Positions 54,691 to 64,000 of a DNA stretch of 64,000 nt are shown here, one piece after another. Within the stretch, counting starts at the first letter, position 1. Each line of letters begins with the position of its first letter. The notes under the pieces were generated by a model. That model was not told the DNA's origin. It saw nothing but the letters and a program-made list of their open reading frames with translations, and made no database searches. The stretch spans positions 62,001-126,000 of the forward strand of contig JAKMXF010000316.1 in assembly GCA_024704765.1 (NCBI GenBank). Direction: 5' to 3'. Origin of the DNA: Oopsacas minuta (lineage: Eukaryota > Porifera > Hexactinellida > Lyssacinosida > Leucopsacidae). The translations under genes and the position numbers were made by a program.

Positions 54691-55800
54691 TGTCCTCATG
54701 TCAATCGTTTTTGCGAAGATTGTCAAATACATTGCCTGATGCCGTTTAAACAACACAATTAGGTATATATGCGACCTCTTTTGTCCATATATCGATATAA
54801 TCATCAGATCCCACATCATTTATGTGTTCATCTGTAAGCTCAACATCCTCCACAGTGAAATAATCTTGTGTATCAAAATAGTCTCCTAAAAATTCCTAAG
54901 TGCTTTCCCCTTATATGCTGCGCTATCAGAACCTATTCTTTCGATTTATTCAATATTCCACACTAATTTGACATAATGATTATAAACTGTGCGATGTTCT
55001 TCCCAGTGTTACTGCCTTTGAATACTTAAATAGCTAATAGGCCAGCTCTCAATTCCATTCTCTCATAAGTAATTAACTACCACACCCACCATACTCAGAA
55101 GGACGGATCGAGAAAAGTATACATCGTCGCTTCAACTTCCACTTAAGGCAAAAGTTGCCTTTACTTTTTTCTAGGAAAATGAGATAAAAATTTGAAAATA
55201 TTTCGAGTTGACCCTTGCGGTTCTATATTTTTACTGGGTCACTTTTGCAAACTTGACTTTAAATTGTCCGAATTTTCTAATTCCTTGACTTAGCCGGGTG
55301 TAGTGCTCAAATTTCTAGTTGGGAGCGCATATAAAAGAATTTATTGTGTAAAAATTGTTAAAACAAGAATATTTTGTATAACGAAACATGTTATAATCAG
55401 GGACGTCACAGCAGGGAGGCATAGGTGGGCAAGGGCCCCCTGGTAATTTCGTGCCCTTGGGATGCCACCGGACCCCTTGGCTTAAATTGCAAACTGGAAA
55501 TTTGGCTCTCTTCACTCGCATCTTACCCTCAATATTGTTTTAATCTCACTAAGAAATATGGCACATAGCATGTATTGATTTACCAAACTAGTTAATATTT
55601 ATCGAGTTTTCTACCCTGAGCAAATGCAGTGTTTCCCCAGGCCGTTTTGGCGCATTTTGCACAATAGGGAAATGAATTAACACTTGGGACATTCAATATG
55701 TTCCAGACCCATTACTTTAAAATAATAGATAAGAACATAATTAAAATTTATTATTTCATGCAATGCTCTAAATATTCGCAATTGTGCGAGACACATAGTT
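54691..55800. other. No gene seen; one hAT-like GC-rich scrap
   Basis: A GC-rich stretch at about 55400-55490 (GGGACGTCACAGCAGGGAGG, GGGCAAGGGCCCCCTGG) looks like part of a hAT MITE. Otherwise nothing is supported. Confidence 0.4.
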
Positions 55801-55802
55801 TT

Positions 55803-56650
55803 AACCTCTCCATACACATGAGAAATGTTTTTTGAACTCTTCTGCGGGTATGTCTTTAAGGGTTCTATGAAGCTCATATCTGAGTACAAGTCTTGTGTCA
55901 AAAACCTCTGCCAAATGCTTTTTGACCACAGTAAAGCAAGCAACTACATGGCGATATCTCAGTGCTATAAGGAGGATGGGGCAACTCAACCATTCCCATT
56001 TCACTCAGTATTTCACCAACAATCTTAGATTTGTGAGGTCTGGTATTATCGGCAATATTCGGATCCCGTTGGCCTCACGACTTGATCTCTTTGAATAGTA
56101 ATGATTCTCTACCTCCGTTAAACATTCCTCTGCGTAAAATTGTCTGGTCATTGTACGCTTCTTTGGGACACAAATTGAAGCTACTATACATGAGCATCAA
56201 AGAATATACAGTATAGAACCTTCATTGCACGGAAGCCCGGTCTGGGATTAGTGATGGGGTAGCACCTTTGTGGGTCACGATTTGCTCTGTTATTTTCTCA
56301 GAGGCTCCGCATGTTTAATCCAGTTCTCATACCAGTGCAGGCCTCAGCTAGCCTGCGATAGTCAGCATACTGATATAATTTCAATAATTCCTTCGCACAA
56401 GAGAGGCGTGCACTTTTTTGATTCTCTGTGAGAACATGCGGCGTCCATCTGGAAGAAATATTTCTATATTCAAGATCGTTGATCTAAATGTCATCAACAC
56501 TTCAGGGATAGTTGAGTAGGGATCGTCAACTACAATATTCTTGCTCATATCGATGGTATGTGGCGTGATAACCGAAATAGAGCGTCCCGATTTAGCCGCA
56601 TTTCCAGGCTCTCCCTACCGTCCCTAAATCTCTTGGCCCATTCTTCCACA
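55803..56650 (-). pseudogene. Mariner transposase relic 1
   Basis: Minus-strand blocks in order are VEEWAKRFRDGRESLE near 56650, AKELLKLYQYADYRRLAEAC near 56390, FYTVYSLMLM near 56190, NTRPHKSKIVGEILSEMGMV near 56050-55995 (second aspartate position, D to N), LPHPPYST, and TLKDIPAEEFKKHFSCVW near 55840. It is a mariner of the type found in many animals, with many frameshifts. Terminal repeats were not identified. Confidence 0.78.
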
Positions 56651-56861
56651 CATGAATACGAAAGAGCATCATCCGGATATACATTCAACATTGTTTCATA
56701 TATACCAATCGGTGTTTCATCAAGCCTTGAACAGAACTTTATTACCGCTCTTTATTCAAATTGAAGTCTGGAGAAGCCATATTACTGGGACTTTCAATAA
56801 GTCTTGCAGGAGATATCATAGAACAGGGTACAAACACTATACACGCTAATTCACTACATTA

Positions 56862-57787
56862 CTTTTCAAAGCAATCCACTCCTGCAGATACACAAAGTTT
56901 TAAACTTTACACCCAATTTTAAAATACATTTCAGTACTCTTCTTCGAGATGGATTAAAAGGACTGGTACAGGCCTGTTCCGAGTGCTTGTAATGTGTTAT
57001 AATCTTTGCCTTTAAGGAAGATTTTAAGCTTGAGGATAGCCAAAAATCAGAAGAGCTAAGTCTGGTGTACATAGTGGATGGGGAAGTAATTCTAACACTT
57101 CTACATCCAAGAAATTATTGGTTAGCTTAGTTGTATGGGAACTAGCGTCATCAATTAAAATCTTCCTTCCTCTAAATCCGGTTTCCGAGCTGTACTGTTC
57201 TATATTATTTATCAGGTTTAGAAGCACTTGCTCTGTAAAAAAGTAGCAGTACCAGCTTTGCCACACTTACAAGGTTATTGCAAGACAATTACATGACTAT
57301 TGAAGAAGATGGTATATATAATCTTGGGTTTAGGAAGTCGGACCTAGGAATATTAGTTGGTGGTTTGTCGCCCTTCACCGATGATCGCTTCTTATACTTA
57401 CTATATGCAGGACCCATTTACCACTAATCGTTCGGTAGCCAAGTTCAGTCGTCAGAATTGTAAGAATAGTTCCTGATGACATATCCATACTTTAATCTAA
57501 CTGATTGACAATAATGCACTTGTCTTCCATGACCGTACTTTCAATGAGTGCGATATTCTCTGAAGTGGTGGCGGGTACCGGGCTTCCAGATCGAGGCAAC
57601 TCTGTGACTTCAGCATCACCAGACCCAAAAAGGGCAGCCCCATCACTCTATAGTAGATCTGAAGTGCTATCCACACACAATATCTCCTGTAACTCGCTGA
57701 AGTTCTGTACCGAATGGATCTTGAGTTTGTGCGAAACTCTATGTTAGCCCGCCATTTGAGGTTGAAATTATCATCCTTTGAAGCCAT
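56862..57787 (-). pseudogene. Mariner transposase relic 2
   Basis: Begins MASKDDNFNLKWRAN at 57787. LPRSGSPVPATTSENIALIE and STVMEDKCIIVNQLD follow near 57580-57490, then MSSGTILTILTTELGYRTIS near 57470. The second catalytic region is ILIDDASSHTTKLTNNFL near 57155, followed by LELLPHPLCTPDLALLIFG. It is separate from relic 1 because N-terminal and C-terminal parts of each are present. Several shifts and stops; the first catalytic block (TGDETW) appears deleted. Confidence 0.75.
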
Positions 57788-58028
57788 AAATTGAACTGTA
57801 GGTATGAATTCTCAACGCGTAATTATCTCGAGAATCATAATTTGTATTGAATAAACTTGGAACTTCAGTATTTGGAGTTTATCTATATTGGCTTATTATG
57901 TATGAGGGTTAGATATGTTATTTGACTAATCCCTGAGATATAACATGACCTGCAAGGCTAATTGAACACCCTGGTATCAAAAAGGCTATAGAATATCATA
58001 TGCAAGACTTTGTGATATTTACATATTA

Positions 58029-59349
58029 CACCGTGCGTTCAAAAAGTTCCCGACCTTGGTCATAGAATATAAAGCTATAAGATAGTATATTACTTATCTG
58101 TATTCATAATGAAACTTATTATTATCTATTAGAACTACTTTAACTTTTATCATATCGTCAATAGTTTTTAAGTTACGATTATTTCAAATTTCTCAGTTTT
58201 ACTATCCTTGTTTTGCCAGTATTAATAGCGTAAATTTGAAATATGAGCAAAGATCCTATATCAAAATTCGCACGCTTCTTGGTATTAGCCCGAAGGATAT
58301 TCTCATTACTTCGAAGTCGTTTATGGAGATGCTAGTCTTTCATATGCTACTGTGAAGGAGTGGACCAAGCGGTTTGATGGAGGACTAGAGTCAATGGAAG
58401 ATGAGGAACGAATCGGGCGTCCCAGATCCGCAGTCATTAGCAGTAACACCTCTGAAATTCGCTGGAGAGTGGAAGAAGATCCTCATATCGCTGTTGAGGA
58501 GTTAGCTATGAGTGTAAGGGAGCGGGAGCTGTTCATCCATACTTATGGATGAGCTGAAAGTTAACAAAATTTGTTCGAAGTAGATCCCACATTCCCTTAC
58601 AAAGGACCAAAAGGACCGTCGGGTAACTTGTGCAAGAAAAATGCTCTCCGAGTATAAATACTCCGATCCAAGAATGCTGGTAGAAATCATTACTGGTGAC
58701 GAGACTTGGACAAGATACGACGAGCCACTATCCAAAGAAAGAATTAAGATATGGGTCGTAAAAGGTGAGGCGTCTCCTCTCAATCTTAGGTCGGACTTCA
58801 AAGATCAGAAGGTCCTGTACTCAATTTTCTTTGATGCACATGGTTAGTTGCTCAGATAATAATACTAAAAGGGAAACAATTACCAGTGACTTTTATGCCA
58901 ACAGCTGCCACTCAGAAGTAGAAAAACATTATTGCGAGGGGAGGCAGAAGTCTGGACCACGGGCATGCGATTATTGCACGATAATGCACGGCCACATATA
59001 ACTAAGCTCGTAAAGTCAGCGTTGGATAGAATGAGAGTTGTTGAGCTAGATCGCCCACCCTACTCACCTGACCTAGCTCCTTGTGATTTCTGGCTCTTTG
59101 CAAAGTTGAAAAAGGACCTTTCAGGCAACCATTTTGATACCAGAATCGACCTGTGGAACGAAATTTGGTGATCCCTAAAAGACATCCCGCTCGGAGAATA
59201 TCCAAATGTATTTTTCAATGGCTAGATAGTTTACAACGAGGAATAGACGTTAGTGGTGATTATTTCGAGAAATTTTACGAATTGTCCATGCAATTCTGTA
59301 TAGTTACAAAATTTTGTGATAGACTCGGGAACTTTTGGGACGCCCGTTG
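58029..59349 (+). mobile_element. Mariner transposon, TA-flanked
   Basis: The ends CACCGTGCGTTCAAAAAGTT at 58029 and, read inward from 59349, CAACGGGCGTCCCAAAAGTT are flanked by TA (58027-58028, 59350-59351). Length is 1321 bp. Solo or partial members of the same family are at 14651-14706 and 38755-38981. Confidence 0.9.
58245..59290 (+). pseudogene. Mariner transposase, broken
   Basis: The helix-turn-helix region reads SYATVKEWTKRFDGGLESM near 58350, with GRPRSAVISSNTSEIRW following. The first aspartate is in IITGDETWTRYDEPLSKE (about 58695), the second in LLHDNARPHITKLVKSALD (about 58975), and the third-position aspartate in YSPDLAPCDFWLFAKLKK (about 59085). NHFDTRIDLWNEIW and SGDYFEKFYEL close the protein. 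Stops at about 58550, 58845, 58999 and 59169 and several shifts break it. Confidence 0.85.
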
Positions 59350-59351
59350 TA

Positions 59352-60169
59352 CTAGTCCGAATTGAATAATTTTATCTGTGTTTCCTTGATAAATGTAGTG
59401 GGTAAATATGAATATACACGAATTTGATCATAAATTAATAATTGTGCAATCATGATGTAGAGCGTGGAACATATTGAAAGCCCTAAGTACAAAATCTCCA
59501 CTTTAGAGTTGAAGCTACGTTGCTAATACACGAATATTGCGATTAACGTTACAAATGGTTTCAAAGATGGAACATGTAATAATACATATTTGCCAATTAC
59601 TTAAATAGATGGCGTAATTTCGATCTGTAGATCTTTACAAATGTGGCTTTTGTGAATTCTTGCATGTCAGTAATACATTTATTTGGGTGAACTGTACCAG
59701 TTTCTTATTATCCACTATTATCGAATTTCCCATAAAAATAATTCCACTTCCTTTTATCTCTCGTCCAGTGAAATTGACTCAGTGATCAGGCCTTCTTTAG
59801 CAGGCTATGCTTAATTACATGTCTATTTTACGTTTAATCATGATTATTACTCATGTTAATTACCGATATGATTAGATTAATTCATATGTATGTATTCTTT
59901 GCTTTTTTTACTTGTACGTCTTATGGTTGGTACTATTAAAATTTACGCTCTTGTATTAATTCTTCATACGACATATAAAGTTATTTCTATTTGGGAAGGA
60001 GATGTGATGGGAGTAAGAATATAAATGGGATCAAGGGTTTTGCATATCTGTTAATCTAAAGAGCCAATCACAATTGAGTACAAAATGTGTTTCTAAGTTC
60101 TGTGGACGATTTTTAAATTTTGCATTTTGCATATTAACTTATTCCAATTTAGTTGTATTATATTTCTAG
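59352..60169. other. Intergenic, nothing recognised
   Basis: AT-rich; any earlier exons of the following putative gene were not found. Confidence 0.4.
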
Positions 60170-60526
60170 ACGGCTCCAGGGTGTTTTCGAAGTAAAGCGT
60201 GCCATCGTGGTAGAACCCGAAGATACCGTTTGCTATCTTAAAATCTGGTTACTCTAAGAATGCCCTTGTGGACTTTCAGATTATCGAAAATTCAGGACGG
60301 AGGGATGAATCGGACTTGATTTTATATGACTGGTAGCGCACCATCTTCCTCAATTCGTTAAAGGCCTCCCAATCTTTCGCCTAATTCATCTGACATTCTC
60401 CCTCAGCGACCTGGAAGCACTTCACAAACTACTAGTAACAATCTGAATATGCTTGATAGCAGTATATCGGGGCAGCAACTAAAAGTTGAGGATCTGAGCA
60501 CAATCGAAAATTCTTACAGACAGTAA
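60170..60526 (+). CDS. Possible host gene end with 22- and 31-bp introns
   Basis: Three open blocks join in frame across two tiny GT-AG gaps. Exon 60170-60191 follows the acceptor TATATTTCTAG. Intron 60192-60213 (GTAAAG...GGTAG, 22 bp) leads to exon 60214-60332, intron 60333-60363 (GTAGCG...TAAAG, 31 bp) and exon 60364-60526, ending in TAA. The join gives 100 residues: GVFENPKIPFAILKSGYSKN, then LVDFQIIENSGRRDESDLIL, then a proline/serine-rich tail ending STIENSYRQ. The first part looks like a folded domain; I do not recognise it. The case rests on phase agreement and coding-like composition only. Confidence 0.42.
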
Positions 60527-60959
60527 ATGCGCAAACTCTAACAAAGCTCTATAATAACAATCCACTAGTCACAGATCTATCAATATTTCATGTTTGTTAT
60601 TCAATTATATACTATATTTGCGTTCATTTCCATGTTTATTTTACTGAACTTTTGTCATTTGTTGTTTAGATCATCTTACGTAACGAGTTCCTTCCCCTCC
60701 TTGGTCTCCAGAATATTGTCCTAAGTGCAGCTAACTTACACAGGCCCCTGGACAGGATTTATGGCCCCCACAACCAACTTTCAACTCGGGCCCCACTTAG
60801 GCGTAAAATGCATGTAGCGACAATGCCTAATTTGTACATAATACACACAAAATAATTAGATTCAAAATAATTGATATTAGATATACTATGATTATGTATC
60901 TCATATTATTTAAATTATCGTTAATCTAAAATATTTATATTTTTATTAGATTCTTTTTT

Positions 60960-63460
60960 TCTTTGGCTGTTTTACCTGACTTGCACGTTAGAGAGGCATC
61001 CTACAAGCTATCTCTGAGGCAAATGTATCAATTACATCGTCATAGTTGACTTTGCGAGGTAAATCATTTCAATAATAAGGATTGCCAAGCTGATAAGTCG
61101 TTCTTGGCTCCTGGTTGAACTAAGATAGTTTTTTTCAGACTTGAGTTTACTGAAAGATCGTTCACTTGAGGCCCCAGTGATGGGAAGTGTTAAAATTTCG
61201 AATAGTGATGGAGACATTGAGAAATAATGATTCTATTGAGTGTACTAATGGAGCGAGACTGACACTTCAAGAGTTGGATTCGTGAATGGACTTTAGGCTT
61301 CGAATTTCTTCCGATAGTTCTTCTGCTGAAACATCTGGATATTTATGAGAGAATAATTTCCAGTTTTCTTTTCTAGCTGCCTCTGTTCGCAAAGTGAAAG
61401 TCCATATGAAACCAAAAAGAGAGTTAATTTTAAATACTGCCGTGAATCTATTCTTCCTACCTTCATTCACCGAATTTAGTACTTTCATTAAAACTTTTCT
61501 TTAATTGAAGTCTTAATTCTTTTTAATTCTCTTGTTGCTTTCTTTTTCTGGAGTGGCACCCATGGATTTGGTAATATCCTCTGCCTTTGTAAGTATGTCT
61601 GGCCATTGTGTTTCCATCATTTACATCCTTAACGAGACTTTGAAGATTGTTAACCTCCACATCTATGAATGCATTTGCGCTTGTTGGAGGTTATTACGCT
61701 AATAAATTCGTTCAAGAAGTCTGATTCAAATGGAGGCCATGAGATGACATTCGAATGATTTGAGATACTTGATCATGATCAAGTTTGTTTTGATTATATC
61801 TTTCATTTTTATGGATTTACACGACTCTAGGCTTGTTATAATGCCTGGCGGATTCTTTTTGAGATGACGAATGGCTTTTACCTTTGATGTCCAACATGTA
61901 GATGAGAGACCATGAATATAATTCCCAGTGTTGAACTTGAGAATTTTCCAGCGTTTTGCACTGTGTCAAAATAGTTATGGCTTCTGTGCAGTATGCTGCG
62001 GCGTCATTTCCACAGAATTCACATAATTGATTGCACAAGGGGAATATAGAATGAGTGGATTTTGTTGGAATATTCTAGATTGAACTCCTTTGTATCCACC
62101 ACTCATGGCTGCTGCATTATCATACCCTTGCCCGCGGCAGTCTTCTAAGGAACATTTACTTTTTCAAGAAAATTGAACCTCATGTTTGCTATCTCTCCTC
62201 CAGTCTCTCCGTTATTTTGTATGAATGTATAAAATCGTCCTTCAATACAGTAATTATCAGTAATCCGCTTGATATTCCGAAAATGAAGGTCTCTTCTTCT
62301 AAACAAGACAATACCGAAGTTGCATCAACTATTATTTAGTAGTATTTGGTCAATTCTCTTTCATGAAGAACTGATTTTCTCACTTTTCACTACAAAGTTC
62401 AATGAATTCATTTTGAGAGTCGTTGGATAAATAATGAGAGCTTGGAGACATTTCCCTGGACCGAGATTTTCTAGCATGTCTAACATGTTCTTTCAGGGTG
62501 CTGCCATAATGAGAGAGAGAATTTCTAGAATTCCAAGAAAGTTTCCATTTGAAGGATCTCCGATAAGGTTTGAATTCCCCTGAAGGGCAAGACCTCTCTG
62601 TCTAAGGAATAAAACAACATCTAAAATTCTTTTGATCAGATCTCACCATTTCTATTTCTGTATATGAAGATCTTGGAATATTTGGTTGTCAATCCCAGTG
62701 CAAGTTTTGAGATGCATAGCCAGCTGTTTCCACAGAAGGTAGCATGCGTTATTGGGCTAATCGGTTTCATGTGACTTCACTTTGCTGTAAAGTCTATACC
62801 AGCCAATATCTTTCCAGACCCTGGTGGTGTGGTCAATGCTGGTAAAGTCGGAGGAAAATTGTTTTTGTGAATAAACAGTCTACAGAGAAAACAGAAGTCA
62901 GATTTTATGATTTCTTTAAATCAGTAAGTCCCTATTTCTTACTTCACAATTTGATAGTTTGGAGAAAGGAAAATGTTTTTTTGAATCATCGTCGTCTATT
63001 TTCAAAGGGAATGATAGATGACCAGCTTTTGACTAAGGATTCAATTAAGGACAGGTACTACTTAAATATTTTTGATGAGTGCCGTTGTCAGCACAAGAAG
63101 AAGTACTGGTTGGTAGACTTCCGTCGCTTATTTCCACTTCACTGACTTACCTTAAATCTTGAATTTTAATTAGTCAAAGACGAATTCATCAACTTGTCCT
63201 GTATCATACATCTACATTGGTAGGCGTCGACGTTCTAAGGTGTGTTCAAGACCTCCGTGCTCTTGTTCTTGTGCATCTACAATTGAGACACATGTAGTAT
63301 TCGAGTACGAGGAAGAAAAAAATGTAGTGCTCGAAGCGTCAATTCTTTGTTTTTTACAGAAATTGCAAGTGACTTGATCTTTCATATGGCCTTTGTCTTT
63401 TTGGTCTCTCTCCTTCCTCTTTGTCGCGCCACTTTTGTGTGAGTATTGTTGACTCATGTT
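60960..63460 (-). pseudogene. ZMYM1-like hAT transposase relic, second copy
   Basis: Starts MSQQYSHKSGATKRKERDQK at 63457. Decayed blocks follow on the minus strand: SHETDxPNNACYLLWKQLAM near 62750 (TTF-type finger region), RQRGLALQGNSNLIGDPSNG near 62560, a DUF4371 region near 62400-62200, AITILTQCKTLENSQVQHWE near 61970, ELSEEIRSLKSIHES near 61290, and the C-terminal dimerisation block ILTLPITGASSERSFSKLKS near 61180-61130. At least eight stops or shifts. A plus-strand frame at 62867-63145 overlaps it in a region where the transposase is unreadable, possibly an insertion. Confidence 0.78.
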
Positions 63461-63869
63461 AAAAATTGCTAGGATTTCTGATTAACAGCCCAGGTAAGGT
63501 GTAAAGGGTTAACAGTTTTACCTGGCCCGGGCCCTGATGCGTAGCAAATTATACTAAAAATGTGAAGCAAGTAGGTTTGTTGGATACTCTTGAGGACCTC
63601 ACAAAGGCAAAGGGTAATTATGCGGGATATCGCTGTATCGTGAACTGATTTGTACATGTTTTGAGATCTTGAATTTAATATCTCATTTTCGCTTTGTTTC
63701 AGAGCTCATTAGTTGAATGCTCTACCTTGTCAAATGGCCAGAATGGTAACTCTGTAATGTTCATTGATTTAGTTTACTGAATCCTCCGATATTCGCGATT
63801 GTACTCTGTATATTTGTTGAATCAAATATGTATTGTTTTCTAGCAATTTCTCTCAATCTCTTTTCTCAT

Positions 63870-64000
63870 ATGGAACTAATTTTGGAATTCTTGGACAATT
63901 CTACGCCTAAAAAGTTTCTAATTCCTCCTAAAGCTACAGCTCTTAATGCTCTAAGGATAATATTATTTAAGCAAGATTTAGATATCCACGTGGACGATCT
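63870..64000 (+). CDS. Start of an unrecognised gene, cut by the window end
   Basis: An ATG at 63870 opens a frame that continues to the last base (MELILEFLDNSTPKKFLIPP, then KATALNALRIILFKQDLDIH). A CTAG acceptor-like site lies at 63842, so this may be an internal exon. The sequence is compatible with a host protein, but 44 residues are too few to name a family. Confidence 0.35.
   Translation, partial: MELILEFLDNSTPKKFLIPPKATALNALRIILFKQDLDIHVDD

Noticed and set aside
60741..63536. CAGGCCCC at 60741 and GGGCCCTG ending at 63536 as ends of the ZMYM1-like hAT
   Set aside because: The ends align only partly and the flanking octamers (AACTTACA and ATGCGTAG) do not match, so the boundaries are not established.

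Overview
This is AT-rich eukaryotic DNA from an animal, probably an invertebrate; I cannot name the species. The animal call rests on three things. One is an uninterrupted DIPK1/FAM69-type secretory-pathway kinase-like gene (11001-12206, +). The second is a spliced gene for a Pygopus-type PHD finger (49381-52823, -). The third is a transposon load typical of metazoans: mariner, Tc1, hAT, MULE, Transib and tyrosine-recombinase elements. No bacterial-style operons, tRNA/rRNA genes or CRISPR arrays were seen. Most coding-looking DNA is mobile and most of it is broken.

Layout. 1-2259: the 5' part of a Transib (RAG1-core-related) element in reverse orientation, carrying a 912-bp palindromic MITE, followed by the 5' end of a mariner. 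3384-5731: a decayed hAT with a near-perfect 8-bp target duplication. 6230-6525: a 44-bp tandem repeat. 6670-8772: a ZMYM1-like hAT relic. 8829-10197: a Tc1-like element. 11001-12206: the DIPK1-like host gene. 12516-14550: a MULE with 9-bp target duplications. 14651-15720: a mariner end followed by a GTF2IRD2-like hAT relic. 16324-18433: an unknown ORF pair and a hAT MITE. 18650-21485: a broken integrase with two MITEs in it. 21800-28824: two Transib elements (A and C) inside one mariner. 30443-33235: a long open tyrosine-recombinase gene. 35586-35821: a coiled-coil exon. 36438-37575: a rearranged Transib relic (D). 41.5-48.8 kb: a palindromic MITE and four IS630/Tc1-type elements. 49381-52823: the Pygopus-like gene with a 3-kb intron. 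54.1-59.4 kb: an integrase relic and three mariners. 60170-60526: a possible gene with 22- and 31-bp introns. 60960-63460: a second ZMYM1-like hAT relic. 63870-end: the start of an open frame.

The strongest result is a rearrangement history read from transposon insertions. One mariner is now in three pieces, at 2259-1956 (-), 24904-25718 (+) and 28651-28824 (+). Together they give about 1288 bp, the normal length of a mariner, with matching ends (TACGAGGGGCA) and a continuous reading frame across the joins. Transib C split it once, leaving an AAAGA duplication. Transib A split it earlier, with CAGCG/CAACG flanks. The two outer parts were then separated by an inversion of roughly 20 kb, best explained by recombination between inverted Transib copies A and B. 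Transib C is nearly intact: a 710-codon frame with one internal stop, an exact 5-bp duplication, and termini starting CACAGTG, the same seven bases as the V(D)J recombination heptamer. Its second terminal motif lies at two different distances from the heptamer.
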